In this document: piece after piece, positions 1 to 5,894 of the stretch
How positions within the stretch are numbered: the stretch's first letter is position 1
Layout of the letters: each line of letters begins with the position of its first letter
Assembly: GCA_946886805.1 (NCBI GenBank)
Contig: CAMPJM010000150.1
Coordinates: 1-8,577 of the forward strand
Origin: an uncultured Flammeovirgaceae bacterium
GTDB taxonomy: Bacteria > Bacteroidota > Bacteroidia > Cytophagales > Cyclobacteriaceae
DNA: 8,577 nt
Direction: 5' to 3'
The notes under the pieces: generated by a model
Told to the model about the DNA's origin: nothing
What the model saw: the letters and a program-made list of their open reading frames with translations, nothing else
The model's database searches: none
Position numbers and translations under genes: made by a program

Positions 1-110
1 CTGGGAACCTTCATTTTACCATGTTCGTAAATTGTATTGCAGTCCATTTGGACATAGATCAAGCCGTCCGACCGTTTTTTGTTAGCTGCATTAGGAAAGG
101 TATATTTTCA
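1..110 (-). other. Possible 5' part of an unidentified gene running off the left edge
   Basis: On the minus strand a frame is open from just after a TGA at 110-108 to the window edge, about 35 codons. It reads like real protein, with a stretch SDGLIYVQMDCNTIYEHGK. The first ATG in this frame is at 47-45 (MDCNTIYEHGK...); an upstream TTG is also possible. It follows the GHL10 gene stop (122-124) in the same direction, so it could be the third gene of that unit. The open frame begins upstream of any ATG, so it may use a rare start, begin at the internal ATG, or be a frameshifted remnant. I do not recognise the family, and a chance open frame is not excluded. Confidence 0.3.
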
Positions 111-121
111 GCCTTCTTCGA

Positions 122-1201
122 TTATACCTTAGAAGCTTGTTGTAAAATTGACAATACCTCATCAGTCACGTCTCCAAATAAGGAAACACCTTCCGCACCA
201 TTTTTCAACGCATAAGAAATGCCTTCTTTAAGCTCATTAGTATTTTTGAAATCCGGAAGGAAAAGCCCTGCATATAAAGGGTAACGCCCGTTAAGTCCAT
301 GGAGGCCTTCAGTTACTGCATCTCCTATCCAACCCACGTTTTCTTTATAAAAGCCATGATAGATCATAGGAAAGACAGCGTTGAGGTTCCAGTTTGTCCA
401 ATCTTGCCGCACATTGCGCCTTGCCACCTCGGGTGTTGGGAAAACGGCCGCTGTGATTGGTTTCTTACTTTTTTTTGCTACCATAGCCAATCGATTTACC
501 AATTTGTTCACGGCCTCATATCGAAACAAGCGCCAGGATAAACTTGCCTCCGGATAGTCAATTTCTTCAATTTCGAGACCTCGTGATGCTTTAAATTTGC
601 TTCTGCACACATCGCAATAGCAGTAATCGTATTCAGGAAGTTCCTTCGTTTGGACAATATCGTATGTCTCCCAAAGGTTGACAGGAAGTACGACATCGCA
701 GAAGCGCACATAATCGAGGTGGATGCCGTCTACATAATCTTTGCTTAAGATCTGGCGCACGTCATTTTCCAGATATTGGTGGACTTCCTCCCGGGAGGGG
801 CAGAGCCAACGATAATAATCCACATAGGGAGGGTTGTCCGCACAAGATTCCCCGTTTCGGTTCTGCGCGTACCATTCAGGGTGCGCATTTAGCAAACTTT
901 TTTCGCCGCGATTTAAAGTCCACATCCACCGATGGGCTTCAAGTTTTTGACTTTTTGCAGCCCGAAAATGCTTTTCACTGTCTTCTTCAAAAAAAACTCC
1001 CCTGATTCCGACTTTATAATATTTTTGATACCTTTCCTGAAGTTCACTGTCTGTTTCTGAAAGGTCGGGCCTCACCCAAACCCAATGTTTTGGCACTTTT
1101 TTCCTCGATACCTGTTCATCTTCTTTTGTAAATGAAACAGGGAGGCTGGTGGTAAGTCCTGCAAGGAGTGTGCTTTTAAGGAATGTTCTTCTGCGTGTCA
1201 T
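122..1201 (-). CDS. Tat-exported glycosyl hydrolase-like family 10 (GHL10) protein
   Basis: A 359-residue protein that resembles the GHL10-type (PF02638-like) TIM-barrel proteins of Bacteroidota, predicted carbohydrate-active enzymes of mostly unknown substrate. The N-terminus has a twin-arginine signal (RRRTFLKS, residues 3-10, then a hydrophobic stretch to about 22), so it is probably exported folded. Barrel-like motifs follow in order: RGVFFEED (67-74), WLCPSREEV (132-140), DGIHLDYVRF (158-167), NAVFPMIYHGF (274-284) and GAEGVSLFG (335-343). D159 and D163 in the DGIHLDY motif are candidate active-site residues by analogy with such barrels. A cysteine cluster (C194, C196, C199 in YCYCDVCR) could bind metal or form a disulfide. 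The start is fixed by the Tat motif; the upstream sequence is octamer repeat with no Shine-Dalgarno. It lies 84 bp behind the CBM9-like gene on the same strand, with no -7 promoter match in the gap, so the two are probably co-transcribed. The substrate is unknown. Confidence 0.75.
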   Translation of the reverse strand: MTRRRTFLKSTLLAGLTTSLPVSFTKEDEQVSRKKVPKHWVWVRPDLSETDSELQERYQKYYKVGIRGVFFEEDSEKHFRAAKSQKLEAHRWMWTLNRGEKSLLNAHPEWYAQNRNGESCADNPPYVDYYRWLCPSREEVHQYLENDVRQILSKDYVDGIHLDYVRFCDVVLPVNLWETYDIVQTKELPEYDYCYCDVCRSKFKASRGLEIEEIDYPEASLSWRLFRYEAVNKLVNRLAMVAKKSKKPITAAVFPTPEVARRNVRQDWTNWNLNAVFPMIYHGFYKENVGWIGDAVTEGLHGLNGRYPLYAGLFLPDFKNTNELKEGISYALKNGAEGVSLFGDVTDEVLSILQQASKV

Positions 1202-1203
1202 GT

Positions 1204-1259
1204 CTTGAGATTTGATGATTCGTGATTTCGTGAATTGGCAAATTGGTGATCTGCGATTA
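1204..1259. repeat. Degenerate octamer repeat abutting the GHL10 start codon
   Basis: Read on the minus strand, this stretch is about seven tandem units of 7-9 bp such as ATTTGCCA, ATTCACGA and AATCACGA. They belong to the same loose ATTCACNA family as the array at 4015-4101. It ends three bases before the GHL10 start codon and so forms nearly the whole leader next to that start. No coding potential or classical ribosome binding site is visible in it. Confidence 0.6.
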
Positions 1260-1285
1260 AATAATCTATCGAAAATGGTGCTGTT

Positions 1286-2422
1286 TTATCTTGTTGGGTT
1301 TATGTTTTGTATTAATCCTTCCTGATTAATGCACAAGGAGGTTTTTTCATGCCCTTGGATCATCGCCATAAATTGGCGGGCAGTAGCTTCAACTTTTAAA
1401 CTGTAGGGCTGATCATTGATGGTAAGCTCGGCATAATGATTTAATCCTATTTCAGACAAGGTATTAGCGTAATGCCCGTGTTTATGATAATATTCTTTTT
1501 GTTTATAGTAGATCAGCCATAAATAAGGTTTTAGCGCTTCTGTTGAAGGTAGTGGAAAATTTTCGGCGAGGTCTTGCGTACTTTTCCGGCTAAACATCAG
1601 ATATCCCCAACGTTCTGGAAAATGCATGTTGACTACACCCTGAGGTGACCATACCCAATTATGTTCGGAAAGCGTCTTTCCATTTTTGTCTTTCTTTTTT
1701 ACATATTTGTCATCTTCTACCTGCGTATCCCATTGTACCCGGGAAAAATTTATCCGCCAAACAGTACCTTCCTCCGGTATCCTGGCTCGGTTCCCCAACG
1801 AAACAGCTTTAAAAGGTACCGCCATTTCGATTGTCCAATGCTCGTCTGTGTCAGAAGGATCATTAATTGTTCCCTTTACCTGTACTGCCGATTGCAACCT
1901 GGAAATATCCCAGCTTATAAGGGCGCTGCCGCCATTGCGGTAAGGCTTGGGGATAAATAAATCAAAAATAGTGTTGAAGGCATTTACCTCAATTTCAAAG
2001 TATTGATGGGTATCATTATCAGGATCTAAAAACACTTCAAAATCATTGTCATAAAAAACAATATCATCATGGTTTTTCAGGTTTGCCCAAATGTGTGGCT
2101 CCTCCAAATAGGCAGCGATGTACATATACTCCTTGTCCCAGACCATCTTGACCCGTGTGTCTACGGGTGGCAGAGGCTTTTGTGCGCCTTCTATATCAAT
2201 AAACTTGTCGCTCCAGGCTGCTGCTTCCCAAGCCGGATCTTTCAAATCGCCGTCGATTATAGGTGCATTTTCGACATAATGGACTATATAATGCTTGGGT
2301 GCTGTAAAAAGCCCTTCCATGCCTTCAAATGCTTCCTGGCCATAACTTTTGAATATAGGCAGGGCTAGCAATATTAAAAAAAACATGAGAGTGAGGCTCT
2401 TTTTTAAATAAGCAAACCTCAT
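1286..2422 (-). CDS. Secreted carbohydrate-binding family 9-like protein
   Basis: A 378-residue exported protein with a CBM9-like / DOMON-type beta-sandwich, a fold that binds sugars in xylanases and in many stand-alone Bacteroidota proteins. I chose the ATG at 2420-2422 because it begins a clean Sec signal peptide (MRFAYLKKSL, hydrophobic core 10-24, likely cleavage after SYG at residue 28). The same frame is open to an ATG at 2530, but that would bury the signal peptide behind 36 residues. Numbering from the chosen start, the fold signatures are PIIDGDLKDPAWEAA (54-68), WDKEYMYIAAYLEEP (95-109), DNDFEVFLDPDND (125-137), EHWTIEMAVPF (184-194), WRINFSRVQW (212-221) and ERWGYLMF (260-267). About 100 C-terminal residues follow (YYKQKEYYHKHGHYAN...) that I cannot assign beyond this family. 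It is first in a pair with the GHL10 gene and divergent from the DeoR-family regulator. Ligand unknown; no catalytic activity is implied. Confidence 0.75.
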   Translation of the reverse strand: MRFAYLKKSLTLMFFLILLALPIFKSYGQEAFEGMEGLFTAPKHYIVHYVENAPIIDGDLKDPAWEAAAWSDKFIDIEGAQKPLPPVDTRVKMVWDKEYMYIAAYLEEPHIWANLKNHDDIVFYDNDFEVFLDPDNDTHQYFEIEVNAFNTIFDLFIPKPYRNGGSALISWDISRLQSAVQVKGTINDPSDTDEHWTIEMAVPFKAVSLGNRARIPEEGTVWRINFSRVQWDTQVEDDKYVKKKDKNGKTLSEHNWVWSPQGVVNMHFPERWGYLMFSRKSTQDLAENFPLPSTEALKPYLWLIYYKQKEYYHKHGHYANTLSEIGLNHYAELTINDQPYSLKVEATARQFMAMIQGHEKTSLCINQEGLIQNINPTR

Positions 2423-2540
2423 TTTGCTTCTATGCTTGAACCCTTTTAGCTCTTTTTTATTATCTTCGGAAAGATTTATATACATTAACTGGCAGAAAAT
2501 TAGAATCTTCACTATGTATAGGGCATGCAATTTGCGTGAC

Positions 2541-2560
2541 TTATGCGTTTATCTGCATAA
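2541..2560. promoter_or_regulatory. Possible operator: inverted repeat TTATGC-N8-GCATAA
   Basis: Two perfect 6-bp arms are separated by 8 bp, about 120 bp upstream of the CBM9-like start. The core TGCA-N6-CGCAT, with the same spacing, recurs in front of the GH92 gene at about 8339-8353. A shared regulator is a guess; a 6-bp inverted repeat in AT-rich DNA can arise by chance. Confidence 0.3.
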
Positions 2561-2651
2561 AGATACTTAAAGTTTGCTTTTTATTGCATGATTCGCCTGA
2601 AAATGTTTTGCTTTTCCTGTAGAATCTGTTAATTTATGGTCGAACATAGGG

Positions 2652-2754
2652 ATTGGGTAGGCCTTAGGATTTATAAAGTGAAAAGTCTTAGCCCTCGAAC
2701 TTAGTCAACTAGCCTTCTGTGAGAAGCGGGAGGCTAGACGAATCCAAGCCCAAT
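2652..2754. repeat. Nested imperfect inverted repeat (possible structured RNA)
   Basis: The right arm AATCCAAGCCCAAT (2741-2754) is fully complementary to ATTGGG (2652-2657), CTT (2663-2665) and GGATT (2667-2671), leaving bulges in the left arm. Inside lies a perfect 7-bp pair CTAGCCT (2709-2715) / AGGCTAG (2731-2737), which itself encloses an alternative hairpin CTTCT-GTG-AGAAG (2714-2726). No U-tract follows, so it does not look like a simple intrinsic terminator. It could be a leader or small RNA, an operator region, or the remnant of a small mobile element. Confidence 0.4.
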
Positions 2755-2808
2755 GCCTTGATAGACAAATAAAAATAGTTGACAATAATAGAATTAGCTA
2801 TGCTCTTT

Positions 2809-2816
2809 TATCTTTG
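2809..2816 (+). promoter_or_regulatory. -7 promoter element of the DeoR-family gene
   Basis: TATCTTTG matches the Bacteroidota -7 consensus TAnnTTTG perfectly and lies 40 bp before the start codon, implying a leader of about 30 nt. A TTGAC at 2779-2783 is farther upstream than the usual -33 spacing, so the -33 element is unclear. Confidence 0.5.
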
Positions 2817-2855
2817 CAATAAAACAACAATCACGCAGCTTTTAAGGACAATATT

Positions 2856-3608
2856 ATGTTGAAACAGGAAAGGCAAAATTACATCTTGGAGGATATCCGG
2901 GTTTATAATAAAGTATTGAGCTCTGAACTGAGCCAGAAATTGGGTGTCTCAGAAGATACTATCCGTAGAGACCTCAAAGAGCTTTCCGATAATGGGCAGA
3001 TAAAGAAAGTGCATGGCGGGGCAATGTCCAGTGGAGGTTATTTGCCTTTTAGCCATAAAGACCGGGAAATCCACGCTCACGACGAAAAAGTTGCGATAGT
3101 GAGAAAGGCAATCCCTCTTATCCCCGACGAATGTGTAATGGTGATGGACGGAGGAACCACCAACCTGGAGCTTGCGAGATTATTGCCTCCCGACTTAAAA
3201 GCTACGGTTTTTACCAACAGCCTGCCCATTGCCATACAGCTTTCGGAACACCCCAGGATTGAAACAGTTTTTATCGGAGGAAGAATTCTTAAAAATGGCC
3301 AGATAACAATTGGGATGGACGTGATCAACTGTGTATCAGAAATTCATGCCGATATTTGCTTTATCGGTACCCGAAGTATTCATGCTGATTTTGGGATTAC
3401 AGATTTCGACCGGGAGGAATGTCAGGCGAAAAGAGCGTTGATTTCCTGTGCAAAACAAGTGGTTTCTTTACCCATTTCAGAGAAAATCAACACTATACAG
3501 CCATATAAAGTTACCGACATCAGCAACATCCATACCTTGATTACAGAATTAGATCCTACCAATCCGCTATTGGGTGCTTTTAAGCAAAGGGGTTTACAGG
3601 TGCTGTAA
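2856..3608 (+). CDS. DeoR/GlpR-family transcriptional regulator
   Basis: A 250-residue protein of normal DeoR-family length and architecture. The N-terminal winged helix-turn-helix spans residues 1-56, with the recognition region SSELSQKLGVSEDTIRRDLKE at about 22-42 and the wing KKVHGGA at 50-56. The C-terminal sensor domain, an isomerase-like fold that binds sugar phosphates or similar effectors in this family, shows DGGTTN (98-103), TNSLPIA (120-126), FIGGR (139-143) and FIGTRSI (169-175). The usual phosphate-pocket region is followed by AKRALI (191-196). The stretch that is normally like DSSK reads LPISEK (205-210), a mild departure. The protein is probably a cytoplasmic repressor released by a sugar phosphate. 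It is divergent from the CBM9-like/GHL10 pair and upstream of the toxin-antitoxin relic on the same strand; the likely target is the divergent pair or itself, but the target and effector are inferred only from position. Confidence 0.9.
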   Translation: MLKQERQNYILEDIRVYNKVLSSELSQKLGVSEDTIRRDLKELSDNGQIKKVHGGAMSSGGYLPFSHKDREIHAHDEKVAIVRKAIPLIPDECVMVMDGGTTNLELARLLPPDLKATVFTNSLPIAIQLSEHPRIETVFIGGRILKNGQITIGMDVINCVSEIHADICFIGTRSIHADFGITDFDREECQAKRALISCAKQVVSLPISEKINTIQPYKVTDISNIHTLITELDPTNPLLGAFKQRGLQVL

Positions 3609-3693
3609 TTATATGGTATAAAACTGGCGGGTAACCACAACCGAAAAGAAAGGTCAATAGCTAAACAAAATAAACTAAGATAAAATTAATTCG

Positions 3694-3701
3694 TAAATTT
3701 G
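3694..3701 (+). promoter_or_regulatory. -7 promoter element of the toxin-antitoxin relic
   Basis: TAAATTTG is a perfect TAnnTTTG match ending 20 bp before the antitoxin ATG at 3722. No clear TTTG is seen at -33. The promoter of the locus thus seems to have survived although the genes are broken. Confidence 0.45.
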
Positions 3702-3721
3702 ATATACTCGAACATATAAAA

Positions 3722-4015
3722 ATGAGAACAATAAACATATCCATATCAGACATTGAGTACAATAAATTTGGTTTAAAATCGGATAAGTTTTCTTTTTCTG
3801 ATCTTGTTGATATTATCAGTAATGAGCTAATCAAACAGAGATTAAATGAAAGTGTTGAACTTGCGGAAAAATACGGACTTTCTAAGATGACAATGGATGA
3901 CATTTCGAAGATAAAGCCGTCAGGAAAAATGCAAAAAATCGTACTTGATACCAATGTTTTTGTTTCCGCATTAATTCAACGTAGCTACCCGTTCCATATC
4001 GTAAGTGAATTTTAA
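3722..4015 (+). pseudogene. Frameshifted antitoxin fused to a truncated PIN toxin
   Basis: The 97-codon frame joins two genes. Residues 1-62 resemble the small antitoxin that precedes COG1569/TIGR00305-type PIN toxins in Bacteroidota (FGLKSDKFSFSDLVDIIS, then AEKYGLSKMTMDDIS). Residues 70-97 are the start of a PIN toxin (MQKIVLDTNVFVSALIQRS). The native antitoxin end can still be read in another frame from 3907: EDKAVRKNAKNRT and a TGA at 3946-3948. That would overlap the toxin ATG (3929) by 20 nt, as expected for such an operon. Losing one base near 3905-3907, for example one G of TCGGA, explains the fusion. The frame then stops at 4013-4015, where the octamer array begins. The antitoxin fold may survive; toxin activity should not. 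A base-calling error could explain the frameshift but not the missing toxin body. Confidence 0.7.
3929..4015 (+). pseudogene. N-terminal fragment of a PIN-domain toxin (COG1569-type)
   Basis: Only 28 residues remain of a domain usually about 130-150 long. They include the first catalytic Asp in the DTN motif (residues 6-8 of the fragment), a metal ligand of PIN ribonucleases. The other acidic residues of the active site are absent, so the fragment cannot be a working nuclease. It ends ...HIVSEF-stop; relatives normally continue SEL(F) into the rest of the domain. No remainder of the gene is seen in the window. Confidence 0.65.
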
Positions 4016-4101
4016 TTCTCTCATTCTCTCATTCACTGAATCACTAATTCACAAATCACTAATTCACCAATTCACTCATTCTCCAATTCTCTAATTTCCT
4101 T
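4015..4101. repeat. Tandem array of degenerate 8-bp repeats (ATTCACTA family)
   Basis: Eleven consecutive units, ten of 8 bp and one of 7 bp, each begin with ATT, AAT or AT. Examples are ATTCTCTC (twice in a row), AATCACTA, ATTCACCA and ATTCTCCA. The plus strand is almost free of G (a single G at 4038). The array starts at the stop codon of the PIN fragment and runs 30 bp into the end of cutC, supplying its stop codon (4072-4074) and last nine codons. A related stretch lies at 1204-1259. The period of 8 is not a multiple of three, so coding does not explain it. Confidence 0.75.
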
Positions 4102-4890
4102 CACTTCCTTGTGATTCAACTCAATACTACTCTCAACCGCTTCTAACATAGATTTGATACGATTTTCATCGGCGATACGGATTTCAAATTCTGACAAGGC
4201 TTGTTTTTTTGCCATGGAAATATCTTTTTTACGAAACTTCATTTGGCTTTCAATTTTTATGAGGGCAGAAGAATGAAACTCCTTAGCACCTGTTATTTTA
4301 GCGATATCACGGATGTTCCTCGGGTTTATTCCGCCACCAGGCATTATAATTAATTTTCCATCGGCCTTTAATATTAACTCCCTGATGAGGTTTGCACCCA
4401 AAAGAGCCGTCTTTTGTTGACCCGAAGTGAGGAGTCGGTCAATTTTTAAATGCAAGAGATCATCCAGCGCTTTCAAAGGATCTGGAGTGAGATCAAAGGC
4501 TCTGTGAAAGGTTATACTCATAGGCATAGCATGTTCAATAAGTGCTTGCATTCTTACCATATCTACGTTGCCGTCCTTTTTCAGTATGCCTAGCACCACC
4601 CCATCTGCTCCAAGTTTTTTTGCCATGGAGATGTCCTTCTTCATGATCTCGAACTCCATGTCAGAGAAAAGAAAGTCTCCTCGCCTTGGCCGGATCAGGA
4701 CGTTAATGTCAATATCAATACTGTTGCGCACCACTTCAATCAGCCCTGCACTTGGCGTCGTTCCCCCCTCGGTCAGACTGTTGCATAGCTCAATACGTTT
4801 GGCTCCTCCCGCTTCAGCAGCACACGCCGACTGAGCGTTGTCCACACATATTTCTATAGCCGGATGAATATTAAAATTTACTTTTTGCAT
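4072..4890 (-). CDS. cutC: CutC family protein (putative copper homeostasis)
   Basis: A 272-residue cytoplasmic TIM-barrel protein of the CutC family, linked to copper tolerance in E. coli and animals, although the copper role in bacteria is disputed. Family motifs run in order: IEICVDN (12-18), RIELC (32-36), EGGTTPS (41-47), IRPRRGDF (66-73), GADGVVLG (94-101), TFHRAFD (127-133), LTSGQ (154-158), PGGGINP (184-190) and EFHSSA (204-209). No signal peptide is seen. It is somewhat longer than E. coli CutC (about 248); the extra C-terminal tail is Glu/Lys-rich and its last nine residues (KEIRELENE) are encoded by the octamer array. The nonapeptide KKDISMAKK occurs twice (84-92 and 221-229). The start ATG overlaps the end of the asparaginase gene by 20 bp, which implies translational coupling and expression from the GH92 operon. 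Family assignment is firm; function is not. Confidence 0.92.
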   Translation of the reverse strand: MQKVNFNIHPAIEICVDNAQSACAAEAGGAKRIELCNSLTEGGTTPSAGLIEVVRNSIDIDINVLIRPRRGDFLFSDMEFEIMKKDISMAKKLGADGVVLGILKKDGNVDMVRMQALIEHAMPMSITFHRAFDLTPDPLKALDDLLHLKIDRLLTSGQQKTALLGANLIRELILKADGKLIIMPGGGINPRNIRDIAKITGAKEFHSSALIKIESQMKFRKKDISMAKKQALSEFEIRIADENRIKSMLEAVESSIELNHKEVKEIRELENE

Positions 4891-5848
4891 CTATTAATGT
4901 ATTAATTCTATGATCATGAACGGCATAATTGAACCCTTTGTGGATGCAATAGCCACCATATTCGCCCAGTTTGTTCAGTGCGATAAAGCCAACCTGAAGG
5001 TCCGCTGCGTTTTTGTTTTTCGCAATAACCCGCTCTACGGCGAGTCGACAGGCGTCTTCCGGATTATGGCCCTGCCGCATTAGTTCAACCACAAGATGGC
5101 TGCCCGCAACTCTAATAACTGCTTCTCCGAGTCCTGTTGCAGTTGCGCCGCCAATCTCATTGTCGACGAACAGGCCTGCGCCTATAATAGGGGAATCACC
5201 CACCCGGCCATGCATTTTAAAGGCTGCCCCGCTGGTGGTACAGGCTCCGGAAAGGTTTCCCTGCTCATCTAAAGCCAACAGCCCAATGGTGTCATGATTT
5301 TCTACATTGATGACGGGTTGATATTCCGATTTTTTCAACCATTCCCGCCAGGCCTTTTCTGCTTTTGGCGTTAAAAGGTCCTCCTTTTCAAAACCTTTCT
5401 CCAAAGCAAATTGCAATGCTCCCTCACCAACAAGCATAATATGCGGAGTATCTTCCATTACTTTTCGGGCCACAGAAATCGGATGTTTGATGTGCTGTAG
5501 AAAGGCTACAGATCCGCAATTCCCTTCCTTGTCCATAATGCAGGCGTCCAGGGTAACCTTGCCTTCCCTGTCCGGAAAACCGCCATAGCCAACAGAACTC
5601 ACATTAGGGTCTGCTTCCGGCACTCTCACTCCTGCTTCCACAGCATCCAGGGCATCGCCATTTTTTGATAGAATTTCCCATGCTGCAGCATTTGCAGCCA
5701 TACCGTGATTCCAAGTGGATATTACAACAGGTTTGTTGGCATTGGCATTTTTTAAGGTACCCGAAAAAGCACTTCGTATAGGGTAGACGCTGCTGACAAA
5801 GGCAGTCCCCAGGGCCGATATTTTTAGAAATCTTCTTCTGGTATTCAT
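4871..5848 (-). CDS. N4-(beta-N-acetylglucosaminyl)-L-asparaginase (glycosylasparaginase)
   Basis: A 325-residue Ntn-hydrolase precursor (EC 3.5.1.26 family) that cleaves the GlcNAc-Asn linkage left after N-glycoprotein breakdown, yielding aspartate and an amino-sugar. It closely resembles the Flavobacterium meningosepticum enzyme. The nucleophile T187 lies in NHDTIGLLALD, where self-cleavage should free it as the N-terminus of the beta chain. Residues that match the known active site at the same spacing are W46, T205 (GACTTSG), R215 and D218 (HGRVGDSP), and T238-G239 (TATG). So the enzyme should be active. A Tat signal (RRRFLK, residues 4-9, then a hydrophobic run to about 28) sets the start and sends the folded protein to the periplasm. 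The gene lies 46 bp behind the GH92 gene and overlaps cutC by 20 bp, with no promoter match in the gap, which supports one operon for N-glycan use. Confidence 0.95.
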   Translation of the reverse strand: MNTRRRFLKISALGTAFVSSVYPIRSAFSGTLKNANANKPVVISTWNHGMAANAAAWEILSKNGDALDAVEAGVRVPEADPNVSSVGYGGFPDREGKVTLDACIMDKEGNCGSVAFLQHIKHPISVARKVMEDTPHIMLVGEGALQFALEKGFEKEDLLTPKAEKAWREWLKKSEYQPVINVENHDTIGLLALDEQGNLSGACTTSGAAFKMHGRVGDSPIIGAGLFVDNEIGGATATGLGEAVIRVAGSHLVVELMRQGHNPEDACRLAVERVIAKNKNAADLQVGFIALNKLGEYGGYCIHKGFNYAVHDHRINTLIDAKSKF

Positions 5849-5894
5849 ACAAGTGGTATTTTAAAAGATAACTGAATCATAGATTTTTGTTGTG

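Larger units (their letters stand above)
2423..2855. other. Divergent intergenic region between the CBM9-like gene and deoR-type gene
   Basis: These 433 bp carry no convincing gene. On the left they hold a 6-bp inverted repeat TTATGC-N8-GCATAA (2541-2560), upstream of the CBM9-like gene. In the middle is a nested inverted repeat (2652-2754), and on the right the promoter of the DeoR-type gene. No perfect TAnnTTTG match directs transcription leftwards; the nearest is a one-mismatch site at 2495-2502. The leftward promoter is therefore uncertain. Confidence 0.5.

Noticed and set aside
2423..2530. In-frame N-terminal extension of the CBM9-like protein to an ATG at 2530
   Set aside because: It would place 36 unrelated residues before a clear Sec signal peptide; the ATG at 2422 is the better start.
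2640..2660. tRNA-like T-loop (GGTCGAACATAGGG)
   Set aside because: No acceptor stem, anticodon arm or CCA-compatible fold can be drawn around it.
2709..2737. Intrinsic terminator from the 7-bp stem
   Set aside because: The loop is long (15 nt), there is no following U-tract on either strand, and no gene ends there.
4015..4101. CRISPR array or intrinsic terminator
   Set aside because: The units are contiguous 8-mers without spacers, and there is no GC-rich hairpin or U-tract.
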